Assembly: GCA_034638255.1 (NCBI GenBank)
Contig: JAWPGT010000018.1
Location: forward strand, 186,001-250,000
Reading direction: 5' to 3'
From: Coprinus comatus
Taxonomy: Eukaryota; Basidiomycota; Agaricomycetes; Agaricales; Agaricaceae
Length of the DNA stretch: 64,000 bases
This document shows positions 47,242 to 58,779 of the stretch, in pieces. The notes below the pieces were generated by a model that was given only the letters and a program-made list of their open reading frames with translations, was not told the DNA's origin and ran no database searches. Positions within the stretch are counted from its first letter, which is position 1; each line of letters starts with the position of its first letter. Position numbers and translations under genes: made by a program.

Positions 47242-47440
47242 ATATTTGAAAAATAACTATGTAACACAGAAAGTGAGTACTTTCAAAAACAAATAACATC
47301 CTAAATCCAGAATATAAGTATAAGTACACTTTATGAATTATCGAGAGCTGATATCATTCCTGTCTGTAGGCAACATTCCATATTCACTAACACAAAAATA
47401 CTTCCGAGGAGGGATAGAGACGTGTTCGTTTACTTCAGTT

Positions 47441-48443
47441 TCAGATTCCTTTCAATTTGGCATCAAATTCGGCACCATGAACGAGAGTTGAGGTTGATTC
47501 AAGTGATTGAATGCCAACTTTCTCTCCACGTACACCATTTCCATCAACATCCATATTCACAATCAAATTTCCATTTCCACCACCACTGCCGTTTCTATCT
47601 CCCCATTGTAGTGTCCACCTTGATGGTATGGAATCTGATTGTTGATACACCTGCGGTATCTTTGGTATTTGTTGTTGCGAAATCCATTCGATATAGGAAA
47701 TCAATACTCCCATAATCGCTAAAACACATTAACGATGTCTTTCTTAACGAAAGTGTGAAGAAAAACTTACAGAAAAAAGTGCACATAACAGCTAGAGCAA
47801 TAACAGCTCTAGAAATATCAACCGCATGATCCAAAAGTGCATAATCTTGGATCAATCCCTTCCCATCTAACATCTCATTTCGAACAATGACAATCATAGT
47901 CGACACTGTATCCAAGACAATGATGAATAATTAGTACTTGGTCTCTCCGTTTTTTTTTTTTGGAGAGAGATATCATTGGAAGTTTTAACAACCACCCAAA
48001 AGATAACATACCAAAGCCGATCACACCAAGAAGACCAAATGTGGATAAAGTGCGAATTATAAGATATTCATTCTCGCATACGATTTTCTGTAACCAATAT
48101 GCAGCGGGTAAAAGACATGCAAAACCATTAAGAGCCATAAGGATTCCTTCATAACCTGAAATACAAGTATGTGAGCTAGAATGAAAAGTGTACAGTGCGC
48201 CGCCACACTTTAATTGGAGAGTAAGGGTTTAAAGGAATTGAAACACAAGACTTACGACCACCACTTCCAAATGTGAGAGCGAGACATTCTAGGCTCGTTA
48301 ATGCCATGTTCATAATCGTAATAGCGGCTGAAAAATGGGGAAAACACAAGAAAAATGTTCAGCTCCTGATTGACCATAATAACTGTTAAATGACTCTCAG
48401 ACTCACACAACAAGACAACGCGGATTATTCTGTATGTTGACAT
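47441..48443 (-). CDS. Four-helix membrane protein of unknown function
   Basis: I do not recognise this gene. Exons on the minus strand join MSTYRIIRVVLL to AITIMNMALTSLECLALTFG (helix 1), YEGILMALNGFACLLPAAYW (helix 2), IIRTLSTFGLLGVIGF (helix 3), DHAVDISRAVIALAVMCTFF (helix 4), with AIMGVLISYIEWISQQ as a further hydrophobic segment and a Gly/Asn-rich hydrophilic tail of about 70 residues. Four or five hydrophobic segments and a short length suggest a small tetraspan integral membrane protein. The tail probably faces the cytosol or lumen; sidedness is unknown. Confidence 0.6.
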
Positions 48444-48884
48444 GCTTATTCTGACACCCCAATACTGAGGAATTGGAATTGAAGGGAGATGAGCGACCTT
48501 TACAAGTAGTGGAAGGGAATTAAGCCGCTAAATTATTAACCAGCGGGGCTGGACGCCGCTTGTGGCGAGCGCTTATGGACTGAATGGCTTATTAATTACA
48601 TAAGTGCTGTGGCCTCCGTGTCCTTGTCGTGTCTCGGTCTCATATGATAGCGAACAAACATGTTATACAGTTATACGAACGGACTCGTGTAAAAAAAATG
48701 AGAATATGATACACCGTAACAAGAAGATGCCAGCATTCGAAGAACAGGGGTATGCGGCGGAAAAAAAGTGTATCAAGGAATATCCAGCCACATTGTGAGG
48801 GGACATCCAACCCGCAATCTCTAATCCACCGAAACCAGCTAATGAGGCTATATATGTCCAATTATCGCGCAGCGAAACCAAAGA
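48444..48884. other. Gap between the membrane-protein gene and ATG8
   Basis: 441 bp between the start of the membrane-protein gene and the stop of ATG8, both on the minus strand. No gene supported; it should contain the membrane-protein promoter and ATG8 3' UTR. Confidence 0.45.
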
Positions 48885-49505
<621 letters not shown>

Positions 49506-49922
49506 AATGGATTGCAGATGGAGTTATAGAGGAAGATAGGTTGATAGACTAGAGAACGATGGTAGAGTGGATGGTGAAGGTAAGTAGTTGAGAACAAGGT
49601 TGGGGTCCAACAACACACACGAGTCTAATCAACACACGTCAACAAACTCTATCCCTCACAAACCCTTATATGGCTGTCTCATACCTGCTTATTCCTATTC
49701 TTGACTCATTTCAACCCGTATCTGATTAAGCACCACCATTCACCATTCCCTGACAGTGCTGACGATAACCGATATATAATGACTCGAGGTGACCTGTCAG
49801 CATACATATCATGTTGAGTTAGTACCACTTCGGTACCACTGCGTCAATGATCCGCCATCACGTGCTTAATATTTCGGCCACGTCCGATATGCAGCCAAGC
49901 CAGCAACTCTCTGTAGCCCAAT
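49506..49922. promoter_or_regulatory. Divergent promoter region ATG8 / glucosidase I
   Basis: 417 bp between opposite start codons. It contains pyrimidine-rich sequence and no TATA box that I can support. Confidence 0.4.
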
Positions 49923-52900
49923 ATGCGTTGGAGTTTGTTTCTGCTACTTATTCCAGCAGCAACTGCATCTGGCGTGAACGACACATTACTATGGGGCCCA
50001 TACAGGCCAAACCTCTACTTTGGACTGCGTCCACGTCTACCCCAGTCACTCATGACTGGATTAATTTGGTTTGGCACCCACGACTTCAACTCTCTTACAC
50101 GTCAGTTGTTTCGACCCCAGTATTAATTTCACCCTCTGATCGTATAAACAAATAGAGGCGCGCCATTCTTGCGAACAGAGCAATAAATTGGACAGTTACA
50201 GTTGGACAGAATACGATCCAAGGCAGGGAGGCGTCCAAGTAATCAAGGATGGCTTCAACAATGTCAAACTTACAACAGAATTCATTAAAGTCCCTGGTGG
50301 AGATCACGGTGGAAGCTGGGCGGCGCGCATTAAGGGAGAACCCATTGATAAAGGTATGGGTTACTCTCTGGTCGTTCTACCAGCTTAATGAAGCAATCAT
50401 ACGCAGGCAAACCATCCCATATTTCGACCATCTTTTATTTCGGCTTGGAGGGTATGGGAGGCATTGAGATAGAGAGTGAGGAAGATGAAGACGTAGGTCG
50501 TTCAATCAACTTTGAAAATTCGTATATGAATAAATCTGCTGGCAGGGTCTTGAAGGCCCAATTAAACTTTCAGGCAATACTCCGGACCTGGATGACTTCA
50601 CTCTCAGAATTGTAGATGGTTCGTCTATCATTTTTAATTATCGCCCTAATAACATAGACATCCTTTACAGGTCCAGACAACGAGGTTGTGAGCAGCGGTC
50701 GTCATGCAGACGTCTTCCGGGATCGTATTGGAAAGACACACTATGTCGGTAAACGGCTACCAGAGGGTGACATATGGCAAGCGCGAGGTGTGTTATGACG
50801 TCAATGTTTAGATCAATTAATAACATTCGACCTCAGAACACATCCTTAAAGCTATCGTAGATCGAGCCAGAGAGGTAGTAGAACCTTTTAAAGATCCTCA
50901 AGTTGGCCTTCCACACCCTTCATTCATCCTACAACTCCCAGATGACGCATATACCGGAAGCAACCTATATGCATTCCAAAAGTCTTTCGATGGCCCCTTC
51001 CAATACGATATTTTCTACGAGAGCGCAAGCGCCAAAAAAAAGCTAAGCTGTAAGTAGCATATCCTCTGTTTCTGAACATTTTTTTTTTTAACTCCGATGT
51101 AGCTGCTACCCTTGATCAAGGCATTCCAGCTCTCGTCGATGCTTATGGAAAGCGCTTTACTGAAATCTTCCCATACCCATCCGACTTTCCCGCTGAGAAA
51201 AAGAAGAATTTGGAAGAGTTCTCAAAAGCTATAACCTCTAACTTAATCGGTGGCGTCGGATATTTTTACGGAAACTCTATTGTCAACAAGAAATTCTCGT
51301 ATGAATGGGATGAAGACGAAGATAGCACTACAGATGACGACGAAGAAAAAGGGCCAACTTTGACTGAACCTACATCTTTATTGACCGCCACACCGAGCAG
51401 AAGCTTCTTCCCAAGAGGTTTTTACTGGTATGTACTATGGTATCTTAAGTGGACTTGATAATAAACTTCGTACAGGGACGAAGGTTTCCATCTCCTTCAT
51501 ATAGGTCAATGGGATAACGACTTCAGTCTAGAAATTCTCAAATCTTGGATTGATCTCATCAACAAAGATGGTTGGGTCGCTCGTGAACAAATTTTGGGTG
51601 AAGAAGCCCGTAGCAAGTACCACAAGAATTCCAAACCCAGGTTCCAAATTACGCAAATCCACCCACATTGGTTATGGTTATCACTGCGTTTATCCAACGC
51701 TTGAAAGAAACCCAGGCATTACAAACACCTACAGACCAGGAGCTTGGTATTGACTTGGGCGCAGCACAAATGGCTTTTTCTAGTAGTGACTCGTCGGGTG
51801 AAACCGAAAAACTAGGCGTTGAAAGTCAATACTTGACTAACCCAGAACTTGCACTTTCCTACCTTAAGTCTATCTACGAGCCATTGAAGAGGCATTACGA
51901 TTGGTTCAGACGTACTCAGCGTGGTCAGATTAAGCAATATGGAAGAGAAGCCAGATCACGTACAGAGGGTTACAGATGGAGAGGAAGATCGGAACAACAT
52001 GTTTTGACTAGTGGAATGGACGATTATCCAAGAGGGCCACCTCATGCTGGAGAATTACATTTGGATTTGATCTCGTGGATGGGATTTTTTACGAGAACTA
52101 TGAAGGATGTTGCTGAATTTGTTGGTGAAAAGGACGATGCTATTACTTTTGGTCAGATTGAGAAGGCTATCTTGGGTAATATTGAAGGTGAGTTGTGACA
52201 TTAAAGAAGCGCATATATACTTACGATTTATCACCAGATTTACACTGGGACGATGAACAACAAATGTATTGTGATGCAAACATCAACGAGGATGGTACGA
52301 ACCTAAACCCTTACCCTTCCGACCAAGGCCAAAAAATTGATATAATTATAAAAATTGGTCCACAGATGATCATACCACGTTTGCCATAAAGGATACCTTT
52401 CACTCTTCCCATTCCTTTTAGAGCTCCTACCATCCGATTCTCCTCATCTTAAAGCCATACTTTATATAGTTCGTGATCCTGAGCATTTATGGTCACCTTA
52501 TGGTATTCGTAGTCTTTCAAAGAGTCATCCTGAATTTGGTCAAGGTGAAAATTATTGGAAAGGACCTATTTGGATTCAGATGAATTATTTGGCTTTGAGA
52601 GCTTTGCATAATGTGCGTTCTTTTTTTCTCCATCCTTTCGATCCCTTTAACCTCTTGGACTAGACTTATGCTGCGAAACCTGGCCCTTTCCAAGAGGAGG
52701 CTAAGGAAATTTATAATGAACTAAGAAAGAATGTCGTTGATAATGTTTTCAAGGTTGGTTTTACTACTCTCTCTCAATATAATAATAATAATAATACATA
52801 ATCATTTTCTATCTTCGTTTTTTTTTAATAAAAAAAATAGGAGTATGAACGTACAGGATACGTTTGGGAACAATATGATGCTGTAACAGGTGAAGGAAAG

Positions 52901-53109
52901 CGAAGGTTCGTCTTTTTTGTACATTGATTCTTTATCGTTGTTTTTTTATTAGTCATTCGTGTGTTAATATTTTATCTCTTTTACAGTCATCCATTCACGG
53001 GTTGGACTTCTTTAACAGCTCTTAGTATGTTCTTTTTTATTTATTTATACTGCTCTTTTAGTATAGAAAGCTGATTGGTTTATTGGTAGTTCTTACGGAG
53101 AAATATTGA
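49923..53109 (+). CDS. Mannosyl-oligosaccharide glucosidase (glucosidase I, GH63), with an apparent frameshift
   Basis: Removes the terminal alpha-1,2-glucose from Glc3Man9GlcNAc2 in the ER. Start MRWSLFLLLIPAATASG is a signal sequence or membrane anchor, followed by the hallmark WGPYRPNLYFGLRPR, WTEYDPRQGG, PTLTEPTSLLTATPSRSFFP, RGFYWDEGFHLLHIGQWD, YANPPTLVMVITAFIQR, LHLDLISWMGFF, YWKGPIWIQMNYLALRAL and the ending SHPFTGWTSLTALILTEKY. The frame breaks at about 51,617: upstream reads LGEEARSK, and VPQEFQTQVPNYANPPTL continues only if one base (a G after AAG) is restored. The motif is conserved so no intron can explain it. All other exon joins fit. Confidence 0.88.
52779..52797 (+). repeat. 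AAT trinucleotide repeat inside a glucosidase I intron
   Basis: Six AAT units within an AT-rich intron of the glucosidase I gene. Simple sequence. Confidence 0.8.
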
Positions 53110-53299
53110 GGAGAGCTGTTGTATCATCGAACAGTGTAGTAGTAATGTTACTTGACATACCCATTTTGAAATTGCTATATACAAAATCTGTACCCCTTCG
53201 ATAGTAGGGGTCCCGTGTCCGATTGGAACTAAACATCCACCCAGAGACTTCCTCCCTACCTCCTCTGATTCAGAAAAATAGAGCCCTCTGGGGAGACCC

Positions 53300-54931
53300 T
53301 TACTCCTGATGATTCTTCGACATGAACTTACTGATAACATCATTACATATATCAGTGAGGGCCAGGCTAACAAGGGTTTGTTCGACCAGGAGGGAATTAA
53401 CTCTGCGCGAGTTGGGAACAACAAGTAGTTCTTCTAGTTCTGGCAATTGGACTGCTATCTCCAACCATTGAACCTAAGTAAACCCCAAGTTTAGGATATC
53501 ATCAGGTTGTAGAATCAAGTATACTCACAAGGATAGGGATAGTAATTACATTATTCATCCAGTTCGAGATTGCCGACCAATACAACCGCAGTTGTTTCAA
53601 TTTCTGGCATTTGACTATTTCTTTCATCTGATCACAAGTCAACGGCCCGGTCGTCCAAATTTCTTGTTTGGACTTGGGATCCAAGATCAAATGTTTCAAA
53701 GTTGTGTTGTGTAGAGGCAACAGTTCCTTGAATGTCCAATCCACAAAACTAGACGGGTCTTCAACTACCTGGCGTGATCCTCGTACTAGTAATTCCAAGT
53801 GCTCCAGTCCAGAATACGATGTCAAATAATCGCGTACCAAATAGTCATCGATATATGCAAATTGTAAACCTTTCAACCAAATTTTCGACGCCTTCAATTC
53901 TCTGCAAATTTTTCCCAATGATAAAGATCCATTTGGAATTTGCGTTATTCCCAAGTATTGTAAAGCTCGGAAATGGTGGATAGATGATTTGAAGTCTTGT
54001 GATGATATATGAATTCTTTCAAGTGCCATTCGTTTTATGGATAGAGTGTGGCCCTGGGTATGTGTATGTTTTTCTCCCAAGTCCAAGAAGCCTTCCAATC
54101 CAGCGAAGATTTCTCCGAGGTTGACGTTGACTTCTTCATACTGGGTAGTAAATCTCCTACACAGCGCTAATATCTCAAGATTAGGGCAACGAGTAATTAA
54201 ATTTGAGAGTTGGGTTTTTACAAAATCTTCCTTCTGTTTACCCCAATCGATATCGATAACACGAAGGTTCGAAAGATGGGAAAAAGATAGTTGAGGTTTG
54301 GAATAACATTCGAAAACGATCTTGAAGGAAAAGGGTTCTCGTTTTGAGTGTACACCCAATGCTTGTATGAATGTATCGGACACTGGAAGGGGAACTTCCG
54401 ACACACGATACCTAATAAGATGAATGTATTCCGTTATATTTTTGAGCGTTCCAATCAAGAAAACTTACAAAGCCCGTTTCAACTTCTTCAATGCCAAAAT
54501 GGCTGTGAATAGTTTATCTCCAATGGTAGATTGTATGCCGTTTTCGATACACTTGGTGGCCCATGGATGTCTATATATTCATCCAGGCTCAAAACTGAGA
54601 CTTATTGTCCCTTCAAATGCCTTCGTTGTGCCGGATGCTAGAGCATCAACGATTTCTTGACAACGAATATAATCCGATATATTTTCGACAGGTTGATCAT
54701 ACCCATGTCGAAAGTCTAGGTTAAGATGATAGAACAGAATAGGCGTGGCAAGATCGTGAATACAGCGAGATACAAGACGAAGATCGCATAAGTCGTTTCT
54801 TTGTCCTGGTATAGTTTGTGTACACTTGATCACTGCGTTAGACGGTATGTCGAGTTGTTAATTCGAAGGATACATACATTCTTGACAATTTCTGTAACGA
54901 GTTCCGTTGGTATATCGTTGAACGAAGCCAT
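53300..54931 (-). CDS. LRR/F-box-like protein, copy A
   Basis: Start ATG 54931 gives MASFNDIPTELVTEIVKN, an F-box-like start. A phase-0 intron (ending CAAG) leads to CTQTIPGQRNDLCDLRLVSR. Further leucine-rich stretches: ISDYIRCQEIVDALASGTTK, LSHLSNLRVIDIDWGKQKED, LITRCPNLEILALCRRFTTQ, LGKICRELKASKIWLKGLQ, DYLTSYSGLEHLELL, FVDWTFKELLPLHNTTLKHL, CDQMKEIVKCQKLKQLRLYW and, after a last intron, VQWLEIAVQLPELEELLVVP. This is the style of basidiomycete F-box/LRR adaptor proteins that may feed substrates to SCF ubiquitin ligases. Paralog of copy B, about 50% identical by eye over the LRR part. Confidence 0.75.
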
Positions 54932-55343
54932 AGGTGACAGAGAGAAAGTTAAATAGGATTCAACTCTTCAGAAGCTCGGCGGCGAGCGCCCAGGGCCTGT
55001 ACTAATATCATTTCGGAGTCACCCGAGAGCAGTTGAAAGGGTCTCAGATCGCAGACTATCGGAATGGTTAATTTTTCACATATACAAAAATACTCGTACC
55101 CACTTTGTGCCCGTATATAATAACTGAAGGGGTTACTGATTGCATTATATACAAGAGTGTGAATAGAAGACAGACCTTTGAACCTCCAATATTTCCGACT
55201 GAAATTCTTAATGTGGCATTCAAAGAAGAATACTATGGATACTAATAGCATATTGCTCATAGAACTGTGTATGAGAGTAGTACTTACATAATAAACACAT
55301 GCCTAACATTCTGATACCTATAAGTAATCCGGTCCCCTCAAGC
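54932..55343. other. Spacer between LRR/F-box copies A and B
   Basis: 412 bp, upstream of copy A and downstream of copy B. It holds the 15-bp shared element at 55011-55025. No gene supported. Confidence 0.5.
55011..55025. promoter_or_regulatory. Shared upstream element of LRR/F-box copy A
   Basis: TTTCGGAGTCACCCG (CGGGTGACTCCGAAA in gene orientation) begins exactly 80 bp from the start codon of copy A. The identical 15-mer lies 80 bp from the start of copy B (57063-57077). Its protein partner is unknown. Confidence 0.5.
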
Positions 55344-56983
55344 TCAAGGCTTCTTCCTCAGAAACATGGAGTCTTCAAAACAAAACCCTATTCGCCCGTA
55401 ATTCTTCAAAACGAACTGGTCGATAATGTTGTTTAACATGTCAAACATTTCTTCGGGAGTCAGTTGATCAGGAAAAAAGAAAGATGAGTTGGGAACAACC
55501 AGCAGTCGTTCCAGGTCTGGTAATTGGAGTGCTACTTCCAACCAGCGAGTCTAAGTATGAACTGGAGTTAACATCCGATCACATCACCAAATTGAAAAAT
55601 CAAATATACTCACAAGAATAATGACAAGATCATTCCCTAGCCTCGAATCCGCAACCCAGTGTACCCGCAATGTTCTTAATTTCTGGCACTTGACTATTCC
55701 TTTCATCTGGTCACAAGTCAATGGTCTTGCCCAAATTTCTTGACCTCCTGGTTTCAAAATCAATTCTTCCAAAGTTGCTTCATGCTGAGGTAAAAGTTCC
55801 TTGAATGACCAATCCACAAAACGAGATGGGTCTTGTGCCCATTGACTTGGACGTAATCCGTGTAATTCCAAACTTTTCAACCCGGAATAAGACATCAGGT
55901 AATCACGAACCAACAGATCATCGACAAATTCCACCACCAAGCCTTTCAACCAAATTTCCGAAGCCTTCAGTTCTCTGCAAATTTCCCCCAAGGTAGTCGA
56001 CAGAGGACCTTGTATTTCTGTCATATCCAATACACATAAATGTTGAAAATGGCGTATAGCTGATTGGAAGTCCTCCAGGGTGATGGACATTCTCTGCAAT
56101 TTCAGCAGCTTTAATGGCAGGGTATGCTTTCCTTCATCTAGTTCAACAAAAAGCTCTCCGAAATTGCCATCTATCTCCTCATTTAACGGCAGGGTAAACC
56201 CCCTGCAGAGTGACAATGCTTCCAGATCGGGACAGCGAATGAGCAGCCCTGAAAGTTCAGTTCTAATAAAATCTTCATTATGTTTACCCCACTCAATCTT
56301 TACCATGCGAAGATTAGAGAGATAGGAAAGTGATGCCTGAGGTTGGATATAACTGTCGAAGGCGATCCCAAAGGAAATAGATCCCCGCCTTGAGTGCACC
56401 CCCACTGCTTTTATGAATGCCTCAGAAACTGAAAGAGGATCTTCCTTGGACATACGATATCTGTATTGTTTCGTGTAAGTTTCAACTTTGTGTTTAAGTT
56501 CCAGTGAAGACTTACGAAACCAATTTTAAATTCTTCAGTGCCAGAATAGCAGCATGTAGTTTCTCCCCGATAGTGGATTGTATGTTATTTTCAATACACG
56601 TTTGTGACCAAAATTCTCCATATATCCTTCCCGGTTCAAAACTAAGACTAGTTGTCCGTTCGAACACCTTCGTTGTACCGGATGCCAGAGCATCAACAAT
56701 CTCTTGACAACGAATGTAATCTGATATATCCCCGTATGGTTGATTAAGCTCATGACGAAAGTCTAAACTAAGATGAGGGAAGAGAACAGGCGTGGCGAGA
56801 TTATGAATAAAACGTGACACAAGGCGAAGGTTGCATAAGTTCTCCTTCGCGTTTTGCTTTGGTATACTAGTTTGCGCACACTTGACATTTGGATTAGCCA
56901 TTGGACACTATGGTTATTGTAACACATACAATATTGACGATTTCTGTGACGAGTTCGGTTGGTATTTTATTGAACGAGGCCAT
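55344..56983 (-). CDS. LRR/F-box-like protein, copy B
   Basis: Start ATG 56983 gives MASFNKIPTELVTEIVNI, then a 49-nt phase-0 intron ending CAAG leads to CAQTSIPKQNAKENLCNLRL. Matching copy A in order: YIRCQEIVDALASGTTKVFE, LGVHSRR-like VGVHSRRGSISFGIAF, YLSNLRMVKIEWGKHNEDF, LIRCPDLEALSLCRGFTL, FQHLCVLDMTEIQGPLSTTL, YLMSYSGLKSLELHG, WSFKELLPQHEATLEELILK, CDQMKGIVKCQKLRTLRVHW and the terminal VALQLPDLERLLVVP. The last ~45 residues diverge completely from copy A. Presumed SCF substrate adaptor; no substrate can be named. Confidence 0.75.
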
Positions 56984-57062
56984 GGTTATACTTAAGAAGA
57001 CAGGGGGGGAGATGGAGAGGATCTGACTTCTCAAAGCTTAAGCTCGCCAGAAGCTTGCAGAG

Positions 57063-57077
57063 TTTCGGAGTCACCCG
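57063..57077. promoter_or_regulatory. Shared upstream element of LRR/F-box copy B
   Basis: Identical 15-mer TTTCGGAGTCACCCG to the one before copy A, also starting 80 bp from the start codon. Flanking sequence is otherwise clearly diverged. Confidence 0.5.
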
Positions 57078-57292
57078 GCAACGTAGCGTAATTGTGACTG
57101 CAAACATACTTATATGAACTTTACGTCTTATTACTCGTGGGCTCAAACGTTGCGTAGGACCTGTTTCATATTTCCTTTTCCCGATGCTTATAAGTATATA
57201 GCCTGGTAAAGCTTTCACTAGAAACTGGTTGACGTTGCGTCAGCTTACAACCAGCCTTCGGCATCTCATCTGGTTAAGTTGAATACGAGTTG

Positions 57293-57345
57293 AACACATA
57301 CCACAACGTTGACAATTTTCTGTAGCAAGCTCCACTGTATCACAT
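57293..57345 (-). pseudogene. Relic of the first exon of a third LRR/F-box copy
   Basis: Read on the minus strand, the sequence resembles the first exon and intron start of copies A and B: the segment for ELVTEIV and the donor GTATGTGTT are recognisable (GAGCTTGCTACAGAAAATTG against GAACTCGTTACAGAAATTGT of copy A), but there is no start codon in register and an extra base breaks the frame. No further exons were found next to it. Confidence 0.45.
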
Positions 57346-58779
57346 TCCCAAATGAAGATATGGATGATTAGATTCATTCTCAAGTATTACTCGACAAACC
57401 CACACATAATCGACCACAACATAATATTATACAATACTTGCATGCATTGCTACCTACTCTCAAACCGTTGAACCACACTGATTTTTATGGGTACTTTTAT
57501 ATTTGTTGCCTAAAATAGGATTCAATTAAGTTGCCGGTTTTTTTGTACGTAACTGATCATTCAATCAAGGAGATTAAGAACCCCCTTTCCGACAGACTGT
57601 TCTATGCAGGTTCTGTATTTCTGTTGCTTTATGCTCGGGACGACGGACTTTTCTCTAGCGTTATAAAAAGCCTAGAGCTTCAGTCTCGGCAATGGCAATG
57701 ATCTAGGATGTTGATGAAAATAAATACCAGGAATTCATTTGAACTGTGTACAGGCATAACCCTGAACATAAAAGTGGACATGCCACAATGGAGTCATAAT
57801 GGCATTCCAAACGGAGCGTAAGGGTTGGCCTCTTTTTTTTTCTCAGCTTGGTGGCAGTGGTATGTTTCTTGAACATTTAAATTTGTGTTTAGTACTTACA
57901 TCCAAAAACAGGCTCTTGTCTCGAATACATACGACAAAAAATAAATTTCTCTGAATAGTCTTCGGATTGTTCGGCCCTGGTATCACGACTTCGGACCTGT
58001 GTATATTGGCCACCACAGCAGAGCTGTAACACCAAATCTTCCGGGACGGAAGATGGATGCCTACATGTGCTTAGTTTGTTGGCTTTTTACGTAGGAATCT
58101 TGGATGTTAGGTGGATCATCGCCGTAGAGAAGTATGCCTAATTAATAATAACAGGTCAGGCCTTTCAGGCCATCAACTTCAGGAATCAGGTGCTTCAGGT
58201 TCGAATGCGGTGGCTCATTGAATTGTGCCAATTATATATTCAGGGCTCCGAGTTCGTAGGAAATTCTGTAAGTCTTATAAATCGTGTAGGATCGCAGTAT
58301 CTACACACCAATGGGATGCGGTACTTTCGACGTAGCTAAACACGGGGTTTCCCGATCCACTGAATGATTGAAGACCATCTTTACTTCGGAGGGTATGCTG
58401 TTTTTTTTAGCCAAAGAAGTATGAAAGAAGCTCTGTCCTATCTTTGAATTGGGTTGACATCGCTTAGCCAATAACTGCCAATAAGTACGACCAAATACGA
58501 GATGACTTTTGTCCTCATCCCCTGAATTAGGATACAGAAATACGAGATCGCAGTTGAACTACACAGTGAGATAGGCATTGTGATGGCCAGTGTTCCTTGG
58601 TATAGGGAAGTATGAGGGGCAGTGTGGTGAAGAGTAGCCGGCGGTAGGAGCGGTAACCGCGTGGGTAGAGTAGCGAAGAGGAGATTATCAGGGAGGGCAG
58701 AGTTACGTGATGTTCTCACGTCTGCTAGTATTCGCCTCAAGAAGCTCGTAATAAAATATTCTTTCTCCTTCAGACGAGC

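Larger units (their letters stand above)
56984..58779. other. 1.8-kb region with exon relic and no intact gene
   Basis: Upstream of copy B. It holds the 15-bp element at 57063-57077 and the relic at 57293-57345. The rest is AT-rich; short frames match nothing known. The last part should contain the promoter of the F-box gene at 58780. Confidence 0.5.

Noticed and set aside
56880..56905. Alternative start MANPNVKC for LRR/F-box copy B
   Set aside because: This ATG lies inside the intron predicted by comparison with copy A; the start at 56983 gives the F-box-like MASFNKIPTELV shared by both copies.
58198..58208. GGTTCGAATGC, a B-box-like word
   Set aside because: The bases on either side do not form a T stem and no acceptor stem is present, so no tRNA is called.
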